In this document: positions 55,684 through 64,000 of the stretch, in pieces
Layout of the letters: each line of letters opens with the position of its first letter
How positions within the stretch are numbered: position 1 is the stretch's first letter
Assembly: GCA_022605405.1 (NCBI GenBank)
Contig: JABYQQ010000001.1
Coordinates: 4,154,001-4,218,000 of the forward strand
Direction: 5' to 3'
From: Earliella scabrosa
Taxonomy: Eukaryota > Basidiomycota > Agaricomycetes > Polyporales > Polyporaceae
DNA length: 64,000 bases
Program-made: the position numbers and the translations under genes
The notes under the pieces: model-generated
The model's database searches: none
The model's input: the letters and a program-made list of their open reading frames with translations, nothing else
Told to the model about the DNA's origin: nothing

Positions 55684-56049
55684 CTTGACACTGGTGGCTC
55701 ATACGAGCGTTGACGGTTGAAGGTATAGTGGACCGCGAAGCTGCGATGGTTCATATAGCGGACGCACAAAGGCGCTGACCACAACAGAGGGTAAGCGACC
55801 GAACCCCTCCGACGAACCCTACCTCGATGATGGCAACTGGACAGAATGGGCCAAAGGGAGCAAAGACCCATGATCAACCACACACGGCATGTAGTGAGAA
55901 TGCGTGAAGGAGAGCTTGAAAGACGTTGATGATGCTAGTACAACACCGCGACGAGACCCTACTGATACAGCACGGCGATAAAACCTACACGAATCCCGAG
56001 AACACGATCAGAGGGCAACAAACGAGCCACGCGAGAACACTCACCGCCT
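55684..56049. other. Intergenic region upstream of the F-box gene
   Basis: A 366-bp spacer between two minus-strand genes. No motif or RNA gene seen. Confidence 0.4.
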
Positions 56050-56280
56050 TCACCGCAGCCCGAGCCGCTCCTCCTTCGACATCGCCTCCCTCTTCTTCTT
56101 CTGCTCTTCAACGTGATGGTATGGCTGTGGAGGCGCGGCGGCAGCCTGCGCCTGCACGGCCGAGGGGGAAACGCACTGATGCGCAGCGGCTTTCTGTTGC
56201 TTTTGGCGCATGAGCGCGTCGCGGACCTGTTGGACGTCCAAGTCCGTCATCGGAATCATCGTCGGAGCCCTGCGAATCAT
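56050..56280 (-). CDS. CDC26: Anaphase-promoting complex subunit CDC26 (Apc12)
   Basis: An intronless 76-codon gene. It begins MIRRAPTMIPMTDLDVQQVR, matching the CDC26 N-terminus (M-L/I-R-R-x-P-T, then a short helix), the part that is acetylated and buried in the TPR groove of Apc6/Cdc16 in the complex. A Gln/Ala-rich middle follows and then a charged helix EEQKKKREAMSKEERLGL. The frame is open upstream to 56511, but that part has no similarity, so the internal ATG at 56280 was chosen. The anaphase-promoting complex ubiquitinates cyclins and securin in the nucleus. It is head-to-head with the PRA1 gene. Confidence 0.78.
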   Translation of the reverse strand: MIRRAPTMIPMTDLDVQQVRDALMRQKQQKAAAHQCVSPSAVQAQAAAAPPQPYHHVEEQKKKREAMSKEERLGLR

Positions 56281-56611
56281 GTCTGCGCGCGTCCAGAGGG
56301 TTTGTGCAGATATTAGGAAATCTGGCTGCGACTTGCAGAGGTGGCAAGGCAGCTGCGCCGCTGCGGAAAGGAGGAGGAAGAGGACGACGTGGAACAATGG
56401 CAGAGTGCTCTGCGCGCACAAAGAGAGACGTGACTGCGGGCGCAGGCGCCCGACGTGTAAGTTGAATAACGTATGTAAAACACCTGCGCTCCGGACTCTG
56501 TCTATCTTCATCTCTTACCCGCCCACTCGCCTACGCTCCCTCATACTTCAGCCAAACACCAGCTGCGCTGCACATACTGTAACTAGAGCTCAGTCGCACA
56601 ACAAGCCACAA
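56281..56611. promoter_or_regulatory. Compact bidirectional promoter of CDC26 and the PRA1 gene
   Basis: A 331-bp spacer between two start codons on opposite strands. Both genes must be driven from it. No TATA box is apparent; the region next to the PRA1 start is CT-rich (CATCTCTTACCCGCCCACTCG). Confidence 0.55.
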
Positions 56612-57641
56612 ATGGACGCCATCCTCCGTGTCAGCGAGACAATCAAGTCCCTGCGGGTCCGTCTCGCACCTCCGCACAAATACGTTCGCCGGACTTACAC
56701 CTCGACGCCCTCGATGTTATAGGAAACCCGCCTCAGCTCCCTCCGTGCTCCTACCGAGTTCTTCGACTACAACCGCGTATCAAGACCCGCTGACCTGAAC
56801 CAGGCAACACATGTGCGCACCCATATCCAGTCCGCGGCCTTAACACCGTAGCTCATACGCGACCTGGACGCTCCAGCGGATATCATACAACACTCGCTAC
56901 TTTTCAGGTGCGTTTGTGGACAGCACTTACAGTATCCCAGCCTCTGACCTTAAGTGCAGGAAACTATGGCCTGATTGTCGCTCTCCTTGCGGTCTATGCA
57001 CTGTACGTTTTGAGTGCACCCATGCTCTCGGGCATGCCTTGGCTTACTTCCTACCTGACAGCCTCACAAACGTCCTCCTCATCTTCGCCGTCCTCTTCCT
57101 CGTTGGCGGTTTCGCCGCAATCAACCGATTTGGTGCGTTACACAGTGTATTTATTACCAACTACAACATCTAACTGTCTAACTGTCCCCCTCCCTCGCCG
57201 TCAATTCGCCACGTACCACCTACACCAATATACCACACACAACTACGCAACACGTCGTCGCATCCGGTTTCGTCTCCCTTATGTTCTCTGCACCTACCTG
57301 CCCATATCTCTACGTCATACCCGCAACCCTACCGCAATCCCTCCATATCCCCTCCCCTACCCGCCGCCCAACCTCAACCTCGAACGCGCCTACCAAATCC
57401 ACAACCCGCCCATCCCGCACCCACAGCCCCCGACCCGATCCAAGTCGGCGAGCACGTCATCACCCAGAAGTCGCTCTACACCGGCCTCTTCGTGATCGGC
57501 ATCCCCATGCTCTGGATCTCCTCCCCCTTCAGCACCTTCTTCTGGCTCGTCGGCGCCTCCGCCGTCCTCATCCTCGGCCACGCGACCATGATGGAGCCCG
57601 GGATCGAGAGCGAGTACGCCCAGGTCCAGGACAGCGTCTGA
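56612..57641 (+). CDS. PRA1-family (prenylated Rab acceptor) membrane protein
   Basis: Starts MDAILRVSETIKSLR. The following short exons encode RLSSLRAPTEFFDYNRVSRPADLNQAT, the conserved N-terminal part of PRA1 proteins, then two pairs of membrane segments: GNYGLIVALLAVYAL and FLVGGFAAINRF; then, after VITQKSLYTGL, FVIGIPMLWISSPFSTFFWL and VGASAVLILGHATMM. It ends YAQVQDSV-stop at 57641. PRA1/Yip3 proteins sit in ER and Golgi membranes and help load prenylated Rab GTPases. About six exons; introns in the middle (57135-57410) are the least certain, since that intron appears to be about 290 bp long. Confidence 0.85.
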
Positions 57642-58305
57642 GCGCGAGCCCGTTGTCGGTCTGTCTACGGGAGCGGAGGTTGTTGAATTCTTGGGAGCGA
57701 CTGGAGGGCAGGGGCGAGGGGTGAGGACACAATTGGGAGAGGGGAGGGGTGACTTTCGACCTTCGCACGTGTAGATAGACCCTCGGACTGTTTCGACAGA
57801 TTGTTGATTCTCATCTTGGGCACCTTCCTCTAATCCTATGTTGGTACCGCCCCTCGCATATACGTGCTGTCCTATTCTCGCGACTCGCCCAGGCCGCGGC
57901 CGACAGTCAGTTTCCTGCAAACACCCCGTCCATTGTCTCGACGGGCGCACAGCATGTATACAGTGAGTAATAAGCGGTACAGATAGTTGACTTCAGCGTC
58001 AGCGGGACATCGGCGCGTGGTGGGGGATGACGACGGACGATAGCAATGATGACAGCACACGAACCAATACATAAAACAGCCGGAGGATGGGAGGAGAGAT
58101 AATAGGATGGGGAGGGGGGGATTCCGTGGATTGGGGGTAGGGGGGAGGGGGAAGGAAGGATAGGGAAATCGGGGCTCGAGAGTCGGGACCGGGGAAGAGG
58201 TGAGGGGGTAGAGGGGGAGGAGGCAACAGTCAGAGGAAATCTTCTAGGTGGAAAGAGTGGCTTGAACTGCTCATATCAGTGGCAGCCATTGTCCTGTGGC
58301 GGCGG
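57642..58305. other. Convergent 3' region with a G-rich purine tract
   Basis: 664 bp between the ends of the PRA1 (+) and ERT1 (-) genes. From 58081 to 58224 the plus strand is almost purely purine with many runs of three to seven G (e.g. GGAGGGGGGG, GGGGGTAGGGGGGAGGGGG). It could form G-quadruplex or triplex DNA and would be C-rich in an ERT1 3' UTR. Confidence 0.7.
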
Positions 58306-61203
58306 TCAGCCGAAGATCCACCCGAGCACCGACACGAGAGACGCACCGATGACCAGACTCGGGAGGTCCATGATGTCCCGCCGTATCGAGAAGCAGAACG
58401 TGCAGGGCACGGGCGCGCCGCTGGGCTTGAGCAGCACGCAGTGCGAGTACACCGACTGCGTCGTGTTCTCGAACGCGTGGTTCGCAAAGTTCTCCCAGTA
58501 CTCGACCACCGACTGGTTCTCGAACAGCTACCCGACCCCACGACCGCGCGTCAGCGAGACAAACACCAGAAAAAGAAAGACACAAGCTGGCAGAGAGGGA
58601 CGCGGGACGCACCTCATAAATATACTTCCTCCTCCCAACGAGCTCCTCGCGCTCCCACCCAGTGAGCATGCAAAACTCGGGCCCGACGAGGCAGATCTCG
58701 CCCGTCCGGCGCCACGCGACCGTCGGCGTGCCCGAGAACGAGACGAGCTTGTCGAGCTCGATGAGCGACCGCTGGAAGCACTTCTCCACAAACACCTCGT
58801 CCTCCTCCGTCATCGGCATCTGCAGCGCGATCAACGACGGCCGCACGATCGCCAGCGCGCGCACGATCCGCAGGATGTCGTTCTTGTCGAACCTGCAGAC
58901 ACGGGCGGGGGAACGGGGGACGGGGGGACGGGGACCAATGGCGGACGGTCGAATACCAAGTCGCCGGCGGGGGGAGAGGAAGACGTCATAGGTTCCAGGC
59001 GAACGAGGAATCGGGGCGGTGCCGAATTTGAGTGCGGCACAGCATGCACCCACACCGACGCGCGAGTCGGAAGGAAGCACCACCGATTCGAGCAGAGATC
59101 GCGATAGGATCGAGCGTGCACCCAACCAACCAAGGCAAAGCAGAGCAAACACAGACGCAAATCACGATCAGCCTCGCGCTTCTTCACCCGACAACAACCG
59201 CGACCCACCTCCGGCTCATGTGCTTCATCAAAAAGTGGTACCCTTCCGTGTAGTCGTACCCCTTGGTGATGTTCCGGTACACGCTCTGCACCGCGCTCTC
59301 TGACGTCGGCGTCGACAGCGACGGCGTCCAGCCCATCCGCCCCGACGTCGGCGAGCTCACCGTCGTCCGCCGCGGCCGGACCAAGAACGACTGGGTGGGA
59401 GACTGGTATCCTGCCGCACCAGAGGACGCGCCCGCCTGCGTAGACGTCGAACCTTGGGCTTGCCTGTCCGCGGCGTACTCGGGATACTGCGATGGCCCTG
59501 CCTGACCGGGTGGCGGGTAGCCAGCGGGGTAGCCTGTCGTGCTCGGCGCGATATACTCCGAGGCGACGGCGCCGGACGTCGAAGCTGGGAGCGTAGTATC
59601 TGATGGTTGGATCGCGAGTGGAGGTTGCTCGCCGTATCCTGGGGCGCCCGGTGCCACATAACCTGGCTGACCGGGTGCGGCCGCATACTGTCCTGCAGCG
59701 GGTTCTGCGGGCCATGAGGCGTTGGACAGTCCTGAGGGCTGTGTGGGTGCATACGATGGACCTGCTGCAGGCTGGGCTACGCCTGCAGCCGGAGATCCAC
59801 TAGATCCCGAGTCTGGAGACCCTCCGAGTATGGCGGAGAGGATCGAGTATTCGAGGTTCGCGGCCTCAGCGGGGACACCATATTGCCCGGCTGAGCTATA
59901 CACAGGATACATCGCGTCAGGCGATATAAACTGTTGCTGCTGAGGGGCTGCAGATCCCAATGGTGGGGGTGGAGGTTCTACGATACGTGTGTGAGAAATG
60001 CGAGTCAAGGTAATGGGCGAACAATTTCCTTACGTTGTGCCGCGGGTTCCGTGCTCTTGGACGAACCTTCGCCAGACTTCGAGCGCTTGAGAGCCTCTGG
60101 TGGCGGTCTAAGATGAGAAGGCACGTCAGGAAAGAGATCATGTGGGTGCTTGCCTAGCTCTTCCTCATCCAAGAGGTACTTGGCCTTCTTACGATGACCT
60201 TCCGTGCAATTGTCTGCCATGCCACGCTTTATACAGCGTTGACATGGTCGAGCTGGTGGGTAGCAGTCAGTCAGCATGAACAGGGATAGTCGTGTGAGTC
60301 TACGGGGACAGGAAGTTGCGCGCTAAGGATGTAATTGGACCGCGGGCTTCTCACACTGAGAAGCAACGCGAACTGAAGCGCGGATTGAACGCACAGTGAT
60401 GGACACATGGGAGATGCGCCACTAATGCCGAGAACATAGGATGATGAGAGCGCGCCTTCAACGGACGGCGTTTCAACTCAACATGTCCAGATGGAGAGGC
60501 AACTATCAGTGAAGGAAAGCCATAGTGCGACACGGGAGCGCGGGGATCAACATTGGTGGCAAGGAAGTGAATGCAGAAGTGCTTCGTAGTCACAATATGG
60601 GCAATCCTTCGGATTGCAAACACAATAACAGACGTTTAGACATAACTGTGCGCCATGGTTGGAAGGGCATCCGATCGCGCGGTCGTGAAGATGACCAGCA
60701 GACCTACCTTCTGTGCTCTGCACCCGATGAATGCGGGGAAGCGCGGCTTGCGCGAGCAGCGATTTCTTTACCGCATGCCATGACGCCATGTATGAGAACA
60801 ATCACTTGAGCGGACGCTGGGCATGGTGCAACACAACCGTGCAGATTGCTCAGCGCATCGAATGCTACGACACGCGGGCGCATACAACGAGCATGTAGAG
60901 TGCACATGGACACTTACAATCGTCGCATGTGAGGTGTGCCTTCTGGCAATGGAAACATGCCCGGTTCGCCTTTTTCTTCTTCGGACCGTCGCGTGTCCTC
61001 GGTTGTGCATCGCCGTTGTCGGTGGAGTCACCAGTACGCTTGCGCTTGGCTGCCGGCTTTTTCTGGGCAGAGCCAGAGGGCACAGGAGTGTTGTTCTCCG
61101 AGTTGGAGGAGGAGGAGGGGAGGGACGGGTGATGTGTGCCCGGGGGTAGAGCGCTCATAGCGGGGGCGAGAGGAGGAAGGTCTGCGGAGGAAGAGGGCTG
61201 CAT
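58306..61203 (-). CDS. ERT1: Zn2Cys6-PAS transcription regulator, ERT1/AcuK type
   Basis: Exon 1 (61203-60918) encodes a Ser/Pro-rich start and the first half of the zinc cluster, [22 protein letters not shown] 665-bp intron (60917-60253, GTAAGTG..CAG) joins it to [16 protein letters not shown], completing the six-Cys cluster, followed by [15 protein letters not shown], the ERT1/AcuK signature. A long Gln/Pro/Gly/Tyr-rich region is followed by [25 protein letters not shown], and then a PAS domain ([64 protein letters not shown]). It ends LGWIFG-stop at 58306. ERT1/AcuK proteins switch on gluconeogenic genes (PEP carboxykinase, fructose-1,6-bisphosphatase) and respiration genes on non-fermentable carbon. 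An alternative start lies 15 codons downstream. Confidence 0.92.
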
Positions 61204-61710
61204 GGGGTAGATATAGGAGGGGGCATGTGCTGTCGAGAAGCTAGCGGCGGACGGTCGGAGAGCGCATTCGGAATGGCGAGAGGCAAAGGAGCGAGAGCCT
61301 GCGAGTGAGTCCGAGTGACGTCCCGTTCAGCGCTCGTCCCTCTCGTCCTCGTCGCACGTCCGGCGCCTCCACTCACCTGCTATTTCTGGCCGCCCATCCG
61401 CACAGACGCCCGCACACGTAATCAGCCTCCCATCATTGGCTGTTACGTCACGCGTCTACCGTACGCCGCTTGTCACGCCTCCGCCTCGATCGGCTCTGCG
61501 TCGGGCCGCCCTCCGTCCCATTGCCGAGAGGGCGTGGGCCTGCGTGTGCTCGACGCGGTTGGCTGGCGTCCGCTGTACGTACGCCTCTGCATTCATCCCT
61601 ATTCTTCATCCGTCATTCGCATCCATCCTGCGTCTTGTCGCCGTCAGGTTCGCGCTGAACCGCCCACGGTCGTGACATATATCGCTCCCAACGGTCCATG
61701 ATTGAATGAA
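61204..61710. promoter_or_regulatory. Divergent intergenic region between ERT1 and MTQ1
   Basis: A 507-bp spacer between two start codons on opposite strands. CT-rich on the plus strand. No specific site is claimed. Confidence 0.45.
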
Positions 61711-63693
61711 ATGGCTTCAGGGCCCACCGCTCGCGCCCTTCCTTCCCTGCTCTCCCAACTCGCGCGTGCCATCGGCCAGGAGTCTGCCAAGGCCGAGATC
61801 CGATGGATGAAGCAGACACTGGAGAACCCACCTCCTCGTCTTCGCTCCTCGGCGCGTACCCTTGAGGAAATGGTTGCACGGAGAGTCAGCGGAGAACCTC
61901 TCCAGTACATTCTAGGTGAGTAGTAGTCTCCACTTCCTCGGTCTAGTCGCCGGTAGAGGAGGGCACTCTGCACGAAACACGGTGCGCATGAAGGCACCAT
62001 GGGTCTTGGCAAAGTCTTTGTACATGCCAGGTGAGCATTCAACGTCATACAACCTGAGAGTCTTGGCTTGCAATGTCGCAGATCGTCGATGGTCTGTAGT
62101 AGACAAGTTTCCTGTCTACTGCTCACCGTAAAACGAACTTGAATATGCACGTTGTTGCAGGACCTCGCAGTATCGAACCCCGAGAAGCAAGGATGGCGCA
62201 CATATGGACATGCGTTGAACTAGGTTGAACCCCTTCCCGATCCGGTGGTCATAATGCCCTGACGGTCAATGGCCAAGTGTCTTAGCCATCTTGTCAGCGT
62301 GCGTGTTTTCGCATGATTAACTCACATCGTTATCGCAGGTGCTCATGTCTCCATGGATTCGGCATGAATGTTGCGACCTTCACCGACCCCATCGCTCATC
62401 ACTTGTCATCTATACACCTCTCGTTCTCTCCGCATGTATCAGAGCCACCGTCCTGCTGCTGTCGTTCAACGGTACCGTCCCGACTCCCGCATGGATTACC
62501 TTCAGCATGCGGAAGTCACCACGATGTCTGATTGACAGCAGCAGGACGAACTAAGGCGCGACTTCACCCCACCTCATGAAGTATATGTTGGTGAACACCG
62601 TCCTCCATTGGACGAGATAGCGGTTGGCCTTCCCAAACTTTAGAGTACCTCGGAAAAGATTGACAGCCTGGGTACCGTGCAGATACCGCAGCGCCATTCT
62701 CGTACCTTTTCTCCCTCAATAGCATCCGCAATACGGCAGTCAGACCCACTCTCCTCCCTTCGTTTTCTCTGATTTTGCTGCTGCGATCCGGCCACTCACA
62801 TGCTGCAATACGTACGCACCGCAGGCTCCCAACCGTTCGGCCCCCTCAACCTTGCCGTCCGCGCCCCAGTCCTCATCCCGCGCCCCGAAACCGAAGACTG
62901 GACGATCCGGCTCGCAGAGTCCCTCGCGCCAAGGCCCCCGTCGGACCGGCCTCTCAAGCTGCTCGACCTCTGCACCGGCTCTGGCTGCATTCCCCTCCTC
63001 ATCTGCCACCTCTGGCCTCCCGGCTCCGTCCACGCGACAGGCGTCGACGTTTCCAAAACCGCGGTCCAGCTCGCGCGCGAGAACGCCGCGCTCTGCGGGA
63101 TTAGCACACCGGACGGACACGCTGGCCTGAGCGCCACGCTCTCGCGACAGAGTCAAACGGATCTCGCCCAATCGCAAGCTCCCCATCCTCATCGGGCGAG
63201 TGGGGCCGAGACCGCGACCGGGAAGGCGAACGCAGACGTGAACGCGAACACATTCACCCCGGTCCTGGCCGACCTCATGCATCCGGACTTTGTGCAGCAC
63301 GCGCGCCTCGAGCCCCCGTACGACCTGATCACCTCCAACCCGCCATACATCCCTCCGGCCGAGTACGCCACGCTCCCGCGCTCCGTGCGCGAGTACGAGG
63401 ACGTCCGCGCGCTGGTCGGCGATCCCCCACCCTCCCCTTCCCCGGGTACAGAGGACGAGCACGAAGATGAAACGGCAGCGGACCGGGGAAAAGGCCTCGC
63501 GTTCTACCACCGGATCGCGGCGCTCGTGCGTGAGCACGGGCTGCTCAGCGCGCGCGGGACGCTCGCGCTCGAGGTGGGCGACGGGCAGGCCGCTGAGGTA
63601 GCGGCGATCGTGGAACGCAGGGCGCGCTTAGGGCGGATCGACGTGTGGAGGGATCCTTGGGGCAAGGAGCGCGTCGTCGTCGCGCGCCAATGA
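61711..63693 (+). CDS. MTQ1: HemK/PrmC-type release-factor glutamine methyltransferase
   Basis: Exon 1 (61711-61915) starts MASGPTARALPSLLSQLARA and encodes the helical N-domain (SAKAEIRWMKQTL..RRVSGEPLQYIL). Exon 2 (62825-63693) continues GSQPFGPLNLAVRAPVLIPRPETE, then the SAM-binding LLDLCTGSGCIPLLI, VDVSKTAVQLARENA and the catalytic NPPY motif (63337-63348) in DLITSNPPYIPPAEY, ending ERVVVARQ-stop. N-terminal helix domain plus NPPY indicates N5-methylation of a Gln, here most likely the GGQ of the mitochondrial release factor (yeast Mtq1). An Asp/Glu-rich insert (TEDEHEDETAADRG) replaces a short loop after NPPY, and another polar insert follows NAALCG. The ATG at 61711 is the first in-frame Met. 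The 909-bp intron is exceptional for this window. Confidence 0.9.
61916..62824 (+). other. Oversized (909-bp) intron of MTQ1
   Basis: Begins GTGAGTAG and ends CACCGCAG; removing it restores YILGSQPFGPL exactly, so no exon is missing. A candidate branch site (CACTCAC) lies about 30 bp before the 3' end. Inside is a 14-bp inverted repeat GTCCTGCTGCTGTC (62450-62463) / 62534-62547, and a small hairpin AGTAGACAAG..CTGTCTACT at about 62098-62120. No open frame in it shows similarity to a gene. Confidence 0.75.
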
Positions 63694-64000
63694 ACCACTT
63701 CTTTTGGTCAGTTCGGCGACGAGGTCCCCCCCCTCCCCCCATTATCGCCGCGACGGCACCTGTGTGAATGGTTCTATCCGATAGCCAATAATATGCTCAT
63801 ACTCTCCAGAGAAACACGATGCGTTGGCCAAGGTGGACGAGGACAACCACAGATTGGAATTTTGCAAGGTGCACGTGTCAAACCGGGGTGTATAGACGCT
63901 TCCTTTGGCAGAATGACTATCATCCGCAGGCCAGCGTCCCAGCGAAAAATGGTTCTCGTTGCCGTAAATATGTATCGGTTGCGCGGCCCGAGGCGTCGTC
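63694..64000. other. Right-edge 3' flank of MTQ1
   Basis: Holds a C-rich run (CCCCCCCCTCCCCCC near 63727-63740) just after the MTQ1 stop. No gene is supported before the window ends. Confidence 0.4.

Noticed and set aside
1..64000. CRISPR arrays, bacterial operons, riboswitches or prophage
   Set aside because: No regularly spaced direct repeats or bacterial-type gene blocks; all supported genes have spliceosomal introns or fungal families.

Overview
This is a nuclear segment of a filamentous basidiomycete, most likely a wood- or litter-decaying Agaricomycete. Evidence: introns of about 50-70 bp with GT..AG ends in nearly every gene, short intergenic spaces, GC-rich coding sequence, fungal orthologues throughout (Ert1/AcuK, Scp160, a Dal2-Dal3 fusion, Pex5, Ero1), and a CBM1-bearing CE16 esterase as expected of a lignocellulose degrader. 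All exon structures were read by eye. Gene spans run from start codon to stop codon and include introns; start and stop positions are firmer than internal splice sites.

Left third (0-17.9 kb): an orphan membrane protein with an acidic ectodomain (+); a membrane/coiled-coil orphan (-); a secreted CBM1-CE16 acetyl esterase (-) divergent from a U2SURP/SR140 splicing factor (+); a vigilin/Scp160 multi-KH protein (-) converging on it; and a GNAT acetyltransferase (-).

Middle (17.9-36.1 kb): ERO1 oxidoreductin (+); a very small membrane protein (+) that looks like a short paralogue of the 5-6 kb orphan; a 0.9-kb concentric palindrome with 298-bp nearly identical inverted arms carrying Pol III box-like motifs; protein phosphatase 5 (-); a secreted GH23/lysozyme-like protein (-); methylthioribose-1-phosphate isomerase MRI1 (-); a TA-flanked MITE-like element; and an allantoicase-ureidoglycolate lyase fusion (-).

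Right part (36.9-64 kb): a hormone-sensitive-lipase-type hydrolase (+); a C2H2 zinc-finger regulator (+); a 4.5-kb stretch with no gene I can support; a doubtful small orphan (-); an aldo-keto reductase (-); PEX5 (-); an F-box protein (-); the tiny APC/C subunit CDC26 (-) head-to-head with a PRA1-family protein (+); the Zn2Cys6-PAS regulator ERT1/AcuK (-); and the HemK/PrmC-type methyltransferase MTQ1 (+).

The genes are mostly unlinked housekeeping functions (splicing, RNA binding, ER oxidation, peroxisome import, purine and methionine salvage, cell cycle) and do not form a pathway cluster. The unusual parts are the concentric palindrome at 23.3-24.2 kb, the MITE at 32.4 kb, the related small membrane proteins, the CBM1-CE16 architecture, and long introns (909 and 665 bp) in MTQ1 and ERT1.
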